A stretch of 64,000 nucleotides of DNA from Acanthosepion esculentum (GCA_964036315.1 OZ038517.1:48040237-48104236); one strand, 5' to 3'; positions 52,970-63,760 are shown, counted from the stretch's first letter. Notes: a model not told the origin generated them from the letters alone. Translations and numbers: made by a program.

Positions 52970-53375
52970 GAAGGATAAATGAATTCGAAACCATAGAGAA
53001 TGTAAAAGGAAACTACTCCACTATCCTTCCAAAGATGGAATGGCAATTCACAGATAATAAAGAAAAGGAAACTGTGGAGAGCCATGATCATGTATATCCT
53101 AAAGGGAGAAGGAAAACTGAATTCCAAGCCATGGAGAAGGCAATGGGAAACCACTCCACTCTCTTTTTCAAATATACATGGCAATTCACAGATAAGAATG
53201 AAAAGGAAACTGTGGAGACCCATGATCGTGAATATCCTAAAGGGAGAAGGAAAACTGAATTCCAAGCCATAGAGAAGGCAAAGAGAAACCACTCCACTAT
53301 CTTTCCTAAGAAGGCATGGCAATTCACAGATAAGAAGGAAAAGGAATGTGTGGAGAGCCATGATCACCTACGTCT
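52970..53375 (+). repeat. 138-bp tandem repeat derived from LINE-B tail
   Basis: TGGCAATTCACAGAT recurs at 53041, 53179 and 53317. The unit (46 codons) includes GTGGAGAGCCATGATC, which encodes the WRAMI-type tail of LINE-B. Three open frames arise on both strands from the in-frame period. Confidence 0.8.
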
Positions 53376-53399
53376 TGAACAGGTATAAATAAAAAGCAA

Positions 53400-53960
53400 A
53401 GGACATTTTTTCTCTTCTTTTTCTTCTCCTCGCTCCTTTAATCGGTCGTTTGATGGTTTTCGTGACGAGCCCGACACATCACATTCAGAAGATGTCTTAC
53501 GATTCCTCAAGAGGGAACTCGGTGGTCTTTATTCATTCGAGACACCGACAACTCAACCCCGCAAAGAAGTCCGACAAACTACGCTATCGTGTTCGATTTG
53601 GTTAGGTCGACCTCCGCCAAGATGTCTAGCGTGACCTTTTGCATCACCGTCCACCATTTTTGTTGGATGTGGTGTGATGCCAAACATTTCCAGATTGGTT
53701 TTTAAGAATAACCAATTAATTTCATCGGTCAAATTAGGCCAACTAATTTGTGAATATTTTATTGATGAGGCCTTGACAGTTTGCAGCCTTTTTATCGTTT
53801 TTCGATATAACCAGATCGATTATTCTGAAAAGGATAAAAGGCTAGGTGGATAGGGGGGGGTCACATAATTCCCAGTCTTATTTTTTTGGCTAGTGTGACA
53901 TTTGCCACGAAATAAATAAATAAAATAAAAACATAAACATGACCTTCAAAACAATAACAT
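53400..53960. other. No recognisable feature
   Basis: Unassigned sequence with a short G run near 53850. Confidence 0.35.
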
Positions 53961-54018
53961 TATGATTAGGCTCATGTGGATTGAACAGTTATATAGATGT
54001 ATGTATGTATACGTGATG

Positions 54019-54019
<1 letters not shown>

Positions 54020-54081
<62 letters not shown>

Positions 54082-54230
54082 TTATATATGTATGATGTAT
54101 GTATATATATGTTTATGTATGTATTATGTATATATATATATTTATGTGTGTGATATATGTATATATATGTATGTGTGTGTGATGTATGACAAAGCCACAT
54201 TGTCATATTTCATTACCCTAAAATCGTTCT

Positions 54231-54285
<55 letters not shown>
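54020..54285. repeat. (TA)n and (TATG)n tracts
   Basis: TA tracts at about 54026-54077 and 54234-54282 with GTATGTAT-type sequence between. Confidence 0.9.
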
Positions 54286-54286
<1 letters not shown>

Positions 54287-54403
54287 TATGAAATTAACAA
54301 AATCCGACAATTATTTTAAGACATTTTTATGTTTATACATTCATTTTATAGATAGAAATATTTGTATCTACAAAAAGAATGTATAAACATAAAAATGTCT
54401 TAA

Positions 54404-54500
<97 letters not shown>

Positions 54501-54529
54501 CACTGTGACATTAGAGCATGTAAGTTACT

Positions 54530-54590
54530 GCTACAAATTTGTACATTTTGCTTCGACGTTTAATAAGCAACATCTCATCAGTTAACAATG
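54530..54590 (-). ncRNA. Hammerhead-like core, left arm
   Basis: The minus strand has CTGATGA, a six-pair stem II GATGTT/AACGTC and GAAGC; stem III can form ACAAA/TTTGT-like pairing. G replaces A at position 15.1. Confidence 0.45.
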
Positions 54591-54669
54591 ATGGTAATAA
54601 ACGACTTTATTTAAAAAATTAATTTTTTTGTTATTTAATTTTAAATAAAACGTTTTATTACCATCATTG

Positions 54670-54730
54670 CTAACTACCGGATGAGAGGTTGTTTATTAAA
54701 TGTTGAAACAAAATGTACAAATCTGTGGTA
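54670..54730 (+). ncRNA. Hammerhead-like core, right arm
   Basis: The plus strand has CGGATGA (U4 changed to G), GAAAC and the same stem positions. Each arm has a different core defect. Confidence 0.4.
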
Positions 54731-54849
54731 GTAATTTACATGTTCTAATGTAACAGTTTATAATAAATATTTATTGCTCTACTTTGTATTGAGCACTGTT
54801 TTAAATTAACGTTTTGAGCGTGGCAATTTTATTCTTCGTTCTTTTATAT

Positions 54850-54931
<82 letters not shown>

Positions 54932-55062
54932 TAAGACATTTTTATGTTCATACATTCTTTTTATAGATACAAATATTTAAGTAAATGCTCTGTTTATAAT
55001 AAACTGTATTAAACAACATTTACCGGCCTGAATGTCCGAGAAATTTTCATAGAAAATATTCG

Positions 55063-55128
55063 TCCTCCGACAGGAATCGAACCTGTATCCAATACGGAAC
55101 AGTCTTTAACCGATTTGGCCACAGAGGA
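55063..55128 (-). pseudogene. tRNA-like copy lacking the anticodon arm
   Basis: A seven-pair acceptor TCCTCTG/CGGAGGA, D-arm-like TGGCCAAATCGGTTAAAG and a perfect T arm ACAGG-TTCGATT-CCTGT. Compared with the other copy, about 16-18 nt corresponding to the anticodon arm is missing. Confidence 0.65.
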
Positions 55129-55168
55129 GTGTTCGGTTAGCAAAGTCCATTTTACTGTCTTTAAACTA

Positions 55169-55250
55169 CAATCTGTGGCCAAATCGGTTAAAAGCACGTC
55201 AGGCTATATGACGGTTCCGTATAGGATACAGGTTCGATTCCTGTCGGTGG
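55169..55250 (+). pseudogene. tRNA-like copy with class II layout
   Basis: It has the same D and T arms, an anticodon-like stem CGTCA/TGACG with loop GGCTATA, and a variable arm TCC/GGA as in Ser, Leu or Tyr tRNAs. The acceptor stem is decayed and U33 is absent, so a functional tRNA is unlikely. Confidence 0.6.
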
Positions 55251-55425
55251 ACGAATATTTTCTATGAAAATTTCTTGGACATTCAGGCCGGTAAATGTTG
55301 TTAAATTTCTTGGACATTCAGGCCGGTAAATTAGTTAAATATTTGTAACTAATAAAAATAAAATGAATGTGTAAACATAAAAATGTCTTAAAATGATTGT
55401 CGGACTTTGTACATTTTATAATATC

Positions 55426-55435
<10 letters not shown>

Positions 55436-55485
<50 letters not shown>
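55436..55485. repeat. (TA)n microsatellite
   Basis: TA tract flanked by GTGTGTG and TGTGTCTGTATG. Confidence 0.95.
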
Positions 55486-55490
<5 letters not shown>

Positions 55491-55554
55491 CTGTATGTGT
55501 ATATCTTGATTGTGTTTACATGAGTATAATTTATGACTTTTGTTTTATATAATA

Positions 55555-55805
55555 TATCATAGTTCTAGTTCCACGTGCCATGTTTTACCCAGTTAAGGCA
55601 GTCGAGAACTTGGAGAGGGGAATTAACAGGAGATAACTGATAACTGACATCCATTAAACATGGCACGTGGAACTAGAACAGTCTACCCCAGTGAGCAAAA
55701 TAAAGGGTTTAGTTCGACATTCCAACTACCCGAAGAAAGCCGGAGCGTACTTCTGCCGAAACGTTGTAATAAATATGGCGACAAAGATGAGGACAATAGT
55801 CCGAA
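55555..55805 (+). mobile_element. SINE body with hammerhead-like motif (no tRNA head)
   Basis: An inverse-oriented relative of 26450-26820. The head is replaced by a segment flanked by inverted TTCTAGTTCCACGTGCC and GGCACGTGGAACTAGAA words. The motif at 55730-55766 reads CCGAAGAAAGCCGG...GCCGAAACG. Confidence 0.7.
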
Positions 55806-56064
55806 TAATGTAAGTAGAATAAGGCTGATCATATGAGCAACTTTGTACTGGCCATTTGCTGTTTTTTAATGATTAAAAAAAATCCCTTCCCAAATAATGA
55901 AATTTACTCATTATTTGAAGTAAAGCAAGACATTAGGGGTCAGGGTTAGATATCCATACGTGTTAGTATGTATGCTCATTTGGCCCCTTTTATTTCTGCC
56001 CCTATTTTTCTTTAAGTTTAATTCCCCACCCCCTCCCTCGTTAGGATGTCAGTTCGCAGGTAGG

Positions 56065-56590
56065 ATGTGGGGCGTCTTTCGTTTCGCGTGAGTGTTTTTC
56101 GTATTTGTTGTTGTGTTTGAATGAGTGCGTGTCAGTGTGTGTGCTAGGGATGGATAAATGTTCTATAATATTCTAGTCCCGCATTGATTTCGGCCAGTGA
56201 ACTGGTATTTCTGCCACATTTAGTAATTGTGGGGGTTTTATTTACTAATAATATTTTCTTTAGTTTCTTGTAAATATTTTGTGTTCATTTGTATGTACTC
56301 ATTGGGGTTAATTTTTAGAATTGTTATTCCCCTCCCCCCACAGACATTGAATTGTACATATGGGGACTAGTTAGTATTTTCATAGAGACAGTGAGGTATT
56401 ATGGTGGTTGTAGTAAGAACGGTTCGTATGAATGTGGTGTTTTGGTGTAAGGAATATTGTTCGTACGATTGGATCAATGTCTGCGGCTAGCTAAGTTATA
56501 GTTAAGACAGATGAAGACAGTCCTTTTTCCCCAACCCCCCCTTTTGGCCTTGTGCCACATTTCTGTATTTTTTTACAGAATAAATATTGT
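56065..56590 (+). repeat. Dispersed repeat Y, copy 2
   Basis: The longest copy. It contains TTTAGTTTCTTGTAAATA, GGACTAGTTAGTATTTTCAT and ends with TTGTGCCACATTTCTG and an AATAAATATT end. No ORF. Confidence 0.7.
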
Positions 56591-56599
56591 TACTATAAT

Positions 56600-57060
56600 C
56601 AGGCTGTTCATATCAGCAACTTTGTACTAGCCATTTGTTGCTCTTCACTGCTGATACGTTCTGTTACACAAGCAATTCTATAAAATAGATTTCAATACAG
56701 TGCGGATTTTTTTTTTAAAACAGTAAAGATAGAAAGAAGATACACCCCTTCGTTGCTAACGATAGCCATGCCAATGCGGTGCACATTGCTTGAAGATGAG
56801 CATAGCGACCCTGTTTTTGTGATCTTAATCTTAAACATGGCATGATACTGTCATGAACACAGCAGTTAACATAAAATTAATGAAAAATCTTTCTATACAC
56901 TGTTTTTTTTTTTTTTCTAACTTGGTTCAATATTTGCTCACATATGCATATATATATTCTATAGGCCACAAGTTTAGGTCCACAAAATAGGGAATTGTTT
57001 AAAAATTCATGGCTGTGTGATTTTTTTTCAAAATTAATTTACCGGTTCATTTCGGACCTG
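56600..57060. other. No recognisable feature
   Basis: Contains TTGCTTGAAGATGAGCATAG near 56788, which resembles a degenerate SINE motif. Confidence 0.35.
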
Positions 57061-57061
57061 A

Positions 57062-57420
57062 CGAATTTTATTCATTTCACCCCAAGCAAGGCAATAAAGC
57101 CACTAAGATGCAAAGGGTTACTGAACATTAGAAAATATGAGCAAAAACTACTATTAAGGAGAGTGGACACTAAAACAAAAAACATTAAGAAGACAGAAGA
57201 AGGACTGACATTGCATTTAAATTTATATAAAATCAAAGTAGACTGGGAAGCCGGGAGAGAAGAGTTACATAAGTGAGAAGTGAGAGAGAGGAAACTGTTA
57301 GCATAGAACTTACGGTTCCATCTAGTGATTTCAACTGGAAATTGTTAAGACTTTGCAGCCAATCTAGTACAGCGCTTAATTTCATTAACTCTAGGTATCA
57401 TAGCGGAAAGTGATATTGCA
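57062..57420 (-). mobile_element. LINE-A 3'-end fragment
   Basis: Terminal signature at 57090-57110, then C-terminal coding sequence on the minus strand. The plus-strand frame at 56995-57276 is antisense and spurious. Confidence 0.7.
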
Positions 57421-57495
57421 ACCATCACCCCATGTCAAACTGCTGATTTAGCTAGGTTGACTGGTTTTATGATATGTTAACTGTTGTTGTTTTTA

Positions 57496-57795
57496 AGCTG
57501 ATTTACCCCAACCGTGGCAATAAAGCCACTAAGACACAAGGCGTTCGTAGGCGTGAAAGAATAAGTAAAAGCAGAAACATTATTAAGGAGTGAGAAGAAT
57601 AGAAATATAACCAGGAAGATAGTAGATAACGATTGACTTTGCATTCATAATTTTGTAGGTCAAAGTTAACCGGAAAGCATGGGGTGGTATAGAAGAAACA
57701 GAGAGAAGAAACTGTTAGCATAGAACTTACGGTTACATCTAGCTAATTTAACTGTAAAATGGTGAGACCTTACTGCCAATCTAGTACTGCGTGTT
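57496..57795 (-). pseudogene. LINE-A C-terminal fragment
   Basis: Minus frames give RSTRLAVRSHHFTVKLARCN and, out of frame, NFDLQNYECKVNRYLLSSWL. Repeat Y joins at its 5' side. Confidence 0.7.
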
Positions 57796-57805
57796 AAGTG
57801 ATATT

Positions 57806-58060
57806 TATTTTCAAAAGTAGAAAAATCAGGCACAAAGCCAAAAGGAGGGGGAATAGAGGAAGGCTGGTTTTTCAATCTGTCTTATCTTAAACTTAGCTAA
57901 CGACGATTACTGACCCAAACACACTACAGTTTTTTTTTTCTCACCAAAACAACACATTCTTATTTACCATTCTTACTACAACCTCCATAGTACCTCAAAG
58001 CGGAAAATTCATCAGAACAATTACCATAAAATTATTTATAGAAATGTCGCAGGGAAGCGA
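57806..58060 (-). repeat. Dispersed repeat Y, copy 3 (partial)
   Basis: Corresponds to the terminal half of copy 2 and separates two LINE-A pieces (57795 and 58061), so it was probably inserted into LINE-A. Confidence 0.6.
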
Positions 58061-58147
58061 CATTACGGCGGTGGGGAAGAGACTGCAGCCGAGATGCCAG
58101 GTCAAAACCAATAACATTGCAGATGCCTCTTTGTATTTTACCAAGAA
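58061..58147 (-). pseudogene. LINE-A fragment
   Basis: The minus strand encodes a GxxLASRLQSL-like stretch upstream of the 57.5-kb fragment in LINE order. Confidence 0.6.
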
Positions 58148-58585
58148 TCTATAAATATGTTGTAGCATACCTACGGACGATAATGGTTATGTCCCCATTC
58201 GCATAAATAAGGTAGTAAATACTGTATGTTGATCTGCAGTCGGAGATTCGTTTCAAGGTGTGCTGGTCAAACACTCTGCCTCCGGGAAGAGGGGATCCCC
58301 AGATGAGGCTCTGTCGAAGAGCAGAGTCGTCTCGGGAAACAGCTACCCAACCCTGTTTTATACGGGGTCTAGTGGGAATTTTTACCGAGCCTACGGGCTC
58401 TGATACCCCACATTAAATTCGGCCTTGTGCCACATCTGACCGCGTGGGGCGGTTGGTAGTTAGCCTGCAGCTGGAGATTCATTGTGGAATTCACTTGGCT
58501 CACTTCTAGCAGTTGACTACTTCTTCTACGCGCCGCTGGCGAATCTTATATGTGTTGTTCTTGTCCTAAGTGTTATCGTTCATTA
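58148..58585 (-). mobile_element. Repeat element with one hairpin cassette
   Basis: Reverse counterpart of 17565-18205 with a single cassette (58240-58450). It retains the flank CATACCTACGGACGATAATG and the other flank with GACTACTTCTTCTACGCG. Confidence 0.7.
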
Positions 58586-58677
58586 CCAACCTTCGTGTGA
58601 TTATTCTATTCAGTAACCTTCCCTAAGTTACAACAATATAACGGGAGTACCAAACCAGAAGGCTTTATCATATATTC

Positions 58678-58679
<2 letters not shown>

Positions 58680-58712
<33 letters not shown>
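58680..58712. repeat. (AAT)n microsatellite
   Basis: About 11 AAT units. Confidence 0.95.
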
Positions 58713-58713
<1 letters not shown>

Positions 58714-58714
58714 G

Positions 58715-59090
58715 AAATTAATCTAATCTTGTATACAATTTTAGTTTTTCGCCTAATCTATCTTGCTGGCTAATCATGTGGGGGAAAATGAAATAAAATC
58801 AATAAAAAAATAATAATGACTAATAAAAAAAGAGAAAAAAAAACATTTTCCCGTGATGCTAAGAGGAAAGGAATTGGAAATATGATTACCCCACTTGATT
58901 AAATCTATAAAAAGATAAACATTTTTCTGCTTCACTCCCTTTCCTCCCCCTTGTATCACACGGTAAATACGTTTCCGCTAGGAACGTTATTTCCCCCCGG
59001 TCCACTATCGACCCCTCCCTCTCTCTCTTTCCACATTCCGATGCATGGCGTTTGCACGTGAGTTCCGAAAGCCTCCACCTATGAAGTTAA
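58715..59090. other. No recognisable feature
   Basis: Unassigned sequence. Confidence 0.35.
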
Positions 59091-59091
59091 G

Positions 59092-59649
59092 TCGAGCTTT
59101 TGCTTTGGTTGTTCCAACTCTGCGCAAGTCACGACCATTGTAACGATGCTTATACTTCCATCCATCCATCCAGGTCGACCGTAGCCAGGATCATCGTACC
59201 AATGAGAACGACCCTTTCTTTAGCTGTATAGTAAATGCTACGCCAGGGCTACATACAGTTTTTGAATTCAGAGTTACTTTCTCCTAGACTGATTGTCACT
59301 CTGGGCTATAGAATCCAGTCTTTCCTGCTATTTACCTATAGCTGAGGGGAGAATAAGAGGATTCATACCTTTCCCAAGGGTATTAGCACGTCAGTGAATG
59401 TAATGGATCTGACTGGAATTCGAACTCGTCTCTCCGATTCCTCAATCCAAGCTATTATCCATTACTCTACAGTAACTCCTCTATACCTTCTAATGATAAA
59501 GTATGTACAAACCTTCCTTTGGTTGTTCCAACTCCGTGCAAGGCTGACTTGAACTCGACCATTAATACGATGATTATACTTACCCTAACTCCTGGTATCA
59601 AGAAAAACGGACATACCTAAGGGGACCTTGAGAAATTAGTTTCAATAAA

Positions 59650-59717
<68 letters not shown>

Positions 59718-60012
59718 AGAGAGAGAGACAGAGAGAGTGGATTAGCGATCTATAGTAGTAGAAACCTAAGTTTTTATATGTCTCTACTTTTTTTATCATA
59801 TGTGAACACGTACACGCCTAAAATGCACATAAACGCGCAACCTTTTAATTTCCATGTTTAAACCTTCCAGCGAGAAAGTACAAACTTTCTATTGGTTATT
59901 CCAACTCTGCGCAAGGCTAACTTGAGCTCGATATGATATTTATACTTAGCCTAACACCTGGGCCCAAAAGAAAACGGCCCTACCCAAGGAACATTGAGAA
60001 TTTTGTTTCAGT

Positions 60013-60063
<51 letters not shown>
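59092..60063. repeat. Dispersed repeat U, three copies, two with (TA)n tails
   Basis: GGTTGTTCCAACTC-type units start near 59107, 59521 and 59902. The second and third run about 150 bp and end TTTCAATAAAGTATATA or TTTCAGTACAATATATA, passing into TA tracts at 59651-59714 and 60018-60063. A SINE-W copy lies between the first two. Confidence 0.7.
59300..59475 (-). mobile_element. SINE-W fragment
   Basis: Head and partial body on the minus strand, B box GAGTTCGAATTCC. Confidence 0.65.
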
Positions 60064-60067
<4 letters not shown>

Positions 60068-60234
60068 TATTTAGGCATCATTTTTTTCATTCATACAGGT
60101 TTCATTAAATAATATAGACAAGTGTTGTCTATTTATTTTATGTAAGTTCTTTTTATATCGTCTGATAAGCTTAATAACATCATTAAACGAAGAAAGAAAA
60201 TCACAATATTGATACATATTTTTTAATCCAATCT

Positions 60235-60275
60235 AAGCTTTCGGCTTACATAAGCCATTATCAAAGATGACAATT
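60235..60275 (-). other. Hammerhead-like hairpin motif
   Basis: The minus strand reads TTTGATAATGGCTTATGTAA then GCCGAAAGC: a GGCTT/AAGCC stem before GAAA. The CTGATGA box is TTGATAA. Confidence 0.4.
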
Positions 60276-60523
60276 ACACAATATATTAAGCAATACACGA
60301 ACAAGAAATTGATGATAGTCTGTTTTTGTTTACATGGATGATTTCCAAGCAACGATAAAAACGTGCATATAAGACGCTGAAAGCGAAAATCGCACCACAG
60401 CTCATGACGTCACACATGACCACGCGAGAGTGAATTCGATGAGTATTGAGTATGGAAAGCCGTTGGTATAAACGAGATTAAATTTAAGTTGTTTTTTTAA
60501 AAGATCACACGGAAAATGCGAAA

Positions 60524-60690
60524 CCTACCGTATATACTCATGTATAAGTCGACTTCATGTATAGTTCGATCCCTGAAATTTTGGCATGAATTTTAACCCT
60601 TTCAAATAGTGCAATCGATCACCGAAAATTGGCGTAAACACATCATTCTAAAATCTCGCACTATACTCGAGTATATAGCGTAAACTAAAG
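60524..60690. repeat. Possible DNA-transposon remnant
   Basis: CCGTATATACTCATGTATAA at one end and ACTCGAGTATATAGCG at the other are loosely inverted. Confidence 0.35.
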
Positions 60691-60714
60691 AAGATATGAA
60701 ACTTCTTTCGCTTT

Positions 60715-61230
60715 TAACCCTCGGTAGGAGTCTTAGGGGCGTCGACGTGTTGAGCTGTTCACCACTCTCCTTCACTTACCGCGTTTGCGTGCCAGAGCCT
60801 CGGTCTCTGCGAATGGTTTCTTGATGTGTTCATCATTATGTAGCATGTTTTGGACGTTTTAACCTGGCGGAGACTATCCCTCTCCAGGTTACGCTGCAGC
60901 CGATGTCCTCCTGCTAAGGTGGCTTTGACTTGGTCGCGAACACGTGGCCATTGTAGTTCATCTGAAGAATCCACCCGCCCTGGTCGGTGACCTGCGTCGT
61001 GCAAGTCCTTCGCCCAGTGGTGCCGTGTTAACAACGCCCTCCCACCACCTCATGTGAGTTTAACCCACCAGCTGAAATGTTTTACCGGGGCATGGCAACT
61101 TTTCCGCCATCACGTGATGGATTAAGTAGACGGTTGAGGACCAGTAATGCCCGTCCACCCGAAGGTTCAGCGTGTCAGATATCAAAGGTATTACCTCTAT
61201 TCAGAGCCCTCAATGGCACTTTTAAACTTA
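60715..61230 (-). other. GC-richer block, unidentified
   Basis: The block has higher GC than its surroundings and a 91-aa minus frame (60759-61034: HRPGRVDSSDELQWPRVRDQ). It may be old retroelement coding sequence. I recognise no domain, and the frame ends abruptly on both sides. Confidence 0.3.
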
Positions 61231-61234
61231 CTGT

Positions 61235-61935
61235 TGAATACAGATGCACCCACCAACTGTTGGGCTATACTGTAAATTCTTCTAAAATCCTTTTTCTATT
61301 TATTTTTCAATTTCTCTTTTTTCTTCTTTTCCGTTTTTTTTTTTAACTTTTCTTTTATTCTTTCCTGACTCAACCACCTTTCTGCTTCCTGTTTCATCCT
61401 CCGTTCATTATTAGGGCTGACCAATAAGCCGATTTCTCTGATTGCATTGTGCTTTGAGCCGGTTCCCATTAAGCGTGTTTCAATGAATAATACATTATCC
61501 CAGTCTCGTCTTTCTCCGGCAGAATAAGCCAATAACTGCAAAACGCCTCCCTCCAGCCTACCACCAGTTCCCCCCGCCTTCTGTCTTTAGATACGCAGTA
61601 TTCATGCGAAAAGCTAGGAGGCATTTTTAAGTGTTTTTTTTTTTACCTCATGTGGATCTGACGTTGTTACCGTCTTTTGCCAAAGCTAAAAATTTATCCG
61701 TTAGCGAAATTCACCTGCTGAGATATTTGAGATTGTGATTTGTTTATTTTTAAAAGATATGCAACAACCTTGCAAATTCAGTAGTGCTGGTCTTGAGATT
61801 TTTTTTTGTTTTTTGGCGGGGGGGCACTGGAGTTTCATACCTCCTCATATCACGATGTTTAGATATTAAAGAATTTAGTCAGAACACGTTGAGATTTTAT
61901 ATATCAACTCTTGTTGTTTTTTTTGTTTTTTTAAT
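61235..61935. other. No recognisable feature
   Basis: T-rich and CT-rich stretches. Confidence 0.35.
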
Positions 61936-61939
61936 CGAG

Positions 61940-62110
61940 TTCACTCAAGCAAGGCTGTAAAGCCACTAAGACACAATGGGTTACTGACTGTGAAAAGGCG
62001 CGAAAGAAAAGTGATAAGGAAGACGGTAGATAGCGATTGACATCGCATTTAAATTTTTTGCTTTAAGAGAAAGATTTCATAAATTTCAACCGACATTAAT
62101 ACTGGCTGCT
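61940..62110 (-). mobile_element. LINE-A 3'-end fragment
   Basis: Terminal signature near 61950-61970 on the minus strand. Confidence 0.6.
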
Positions 62111-62259
62111 TGGTCAATGAATGCCAGATGTTTCCTTATAAGGAAACGGGTAATGCTACCATTACCAATGTCAAATTTTATATAAGGCAACCATTGAGGG
62201 TTTCATGAATTATGTGCGTAAGTCAGTAAAAGATGCCATTAGATACCATTTATTTAAAT

Positions 62260-62322
62260 AGCTCAATTAAAAGCGTCAGAAAAGTATTTTGCTCAATTAA
62301 AAGCGTCAGAAAAGTATTTTTT
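62260..62322. repeat. 31-bp direct duplication
   Basis: GCTCAATTAAAAGCGTCAGA and AAAGTATTTT occur twice in tandem. Confidence 0.9.
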
Positions 62323-62329
62323 AAAGAAT

Positions 62330-62812
62330 TATTAATACTGTCCTATGCTCAATCAGATTGTTTAAGTTTTTGTACTTGCTTGATTACGGCATCCCCAATA
62401 TGTAATTTGCATGTTGGGCTGTCCCTTTTTGCTGACAACCATACATCCTGTCGTCTTACAATTTACGTTTAGTCCTTTCTTCTGGCTTTTCTTTACTTGG
62501 TGTTTCTGCAGTTTTCCTTTCTCGATCTGCTATCAACACCGTGTCACCTGCATATCTAATTTTGTAAATCCATGCCGGTAGGAATTCCATTTCTCTCGGA
62601 ATCGTTTAACTGTAGAAGTTTAAAAAGTCCGGCGAGAAGACACACCCTTGTCTTACATCCCTTTCTATTTTTTGTATATCTACTGAATTGATTTTCTGTC
62701 CGTATACAATCGGTTTGATCCCAGTATAGACTCTGAATTATTCTAATATCCTTCCCAAATAAATCAAGCTTCTCTAACAGTTCAAGTAGTTCTTTGTGAC
62801 GTACTTTATCAT
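62330..62812 (-). pseudogene. LINE-B reverse transcriptase fragment
   Basis: Minus frames read DKVRHKELLELLEKLDLFGK, IIQSLYWDQ and RKGCKTRVCLLAGLF (altered RQGCVLSP motif), and near 62450 KRDSPTCKLHIGD. Several frame breaks. Ends at a TA tract (62813-62872). Confidence 0.7.
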
Positions 62813-62820
62813 ATATATAT

Positions 62821-62872
<52 letters not shown>
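62813..62872. repeat. (TA)n microsatellite
   Basis: TA tract between two minus-strand LINE fragments. Confidence 0.95.
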
Positions 62873-62875
<3 letters not shown>

Positions 62876-62929
62876 CCCTTTAACCCATTACCTGCCATGA
62901 GCCCCATTTGGGTATCTGTTAAAATTGAA

Positions 62930-63425
62930 CTCTACATCTAGCGAGCTGAACTGTAAATTGATAAGATCTCGGTGCCAGTCTAGTGTTGCGCTTAAATTAA
63001 AAGCTCTAGGTATAATAACGAAGATTTCTCCCGAACGCTTACCATGAAGGTATTTTTAGAAAAAAAAAACAGAGAGGCAAACTTACGGCGGTGGGAGAGT
63101 GACTGAAGCCGAGCCGTCGGATCAGGGCAAATGATATTGCTGATTCTTCTTTGGATTTTATCAAGGAGCTCAAAGTAAATAGCAAGTGCACTGGACCATA
63201 TGCGGCACCAGCATTCTTATCCTGGACGAATTATAGACTTATAGATATGCAAGATTCTCGAGAGAAAAATTGTCTTGTATGGAACAGTGAACCAACTTTC
63301 TTAGCAGCTGACACAGGAATGGATTCAATATAGTCTTTGCACTTCATATCAGCTGAGAACATTAGCCCGAGAAGGCGCAACGAGTTACTTTCCTGGAGGT
63401 TAGCATCACCCATGCAGACAAAAGG

Positions 63426-63430
<5 letters not shown>
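62930..63430 (-). pseudogene. LINE-A reverse transcriptase fragment
   Basis: Minus strand: LRLLGLMFSADMKCKDYIES, VSAAKKVGSLFHTRQFF, then GxxPTARLQSLSHR. This is the most 5' part of LINE-A in the window. It runs from a (CA)n/(GA)n tract toward the C-terminal region. Confidence 0.7.

Positions 63431-63431
<1 letters not shown>

Positions 63432-63490
<59 letters not shown>
63432..63490. repeat. (CA)n(GA)n microsatellite
   Basis: CA repeats followed by GA repeats. Confidence 0.97.
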
Positions 63491-63495
<5 letters not shown>

Positions 63496-63659
63496 TTAGA
63501 TGATTAATAGAGAGAATTTTAGTTTTTTCTAGGCATTAAATATAATAAGCCATCTTTCGTCCCCCCAGTTCTTATCTTATATTCAGTCTAATTCTGATGT
63601 CGTATTTTCCGTCCTCATTAAAAAACAAAAAACAAACTACGGATATATTTAAATGTTCG

Positions 63660-63760
63660 TTCATGCTTAAGTTTCTCAACTCCAATTTGTAATTCGCATC
63701 TTGGGTTCTTTCTGTTGATAACAACCATCCATTCTGTTTACTTACAGTTTATACAGAAAG
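63660..63760 (-). mobile_element. LINE-B fragment
   Basis: Matches the 62370-62460 part of LINE-B (SPTCKL-like region). Confidence 0.5.

Larger units (their letters stand above)
54498..54759. repeat. Inner palindrome 1 (about 120-bp arms)
   Basis: Arms 54498-54617 and 54639-54759 are inverted copies with about 85 percent identity by eye. Each arm carries a hammerhead-like core. Confidence 0.8.
55012..55302. repeat. Inner palindrome 2: two inverted tRNA-like SINEs
   Basis: Arms 55012-55124 and 55173-55302 are inverted copies. The end AATTTCTTGGACATTCAGGC is duplicated again at about 55303-55329. Confidence 0.8.
54303..55404. mobile_element. Nested foldback element, about 1.1 kb
   Basis: Termini 54303-54352 and 55355-55404 are inverted (TCCGACAATTATTTTAAGAC type). 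Internal copies of the same end lie inverted at 54370-54402 and direct at 54931-54976. Inside are two smaller palindromes (54498-54759 and 55012-55302), (ATCT)n/(TA)n at 54403-54498 and a TA tract at 54856-54925. No ORF. Confidence 0.75.

Noticed and set aside
55063..55250. Functional tRNA genes
   Set aside because: One copy lacks the anticodon arm; the other has a broken acceptor stem and no U33. Both sit in SINE-like inverted repeats.
60759..61034. Host exon
   Set aside because: No splice sites or recognised domain; kept only as an unidentified block.
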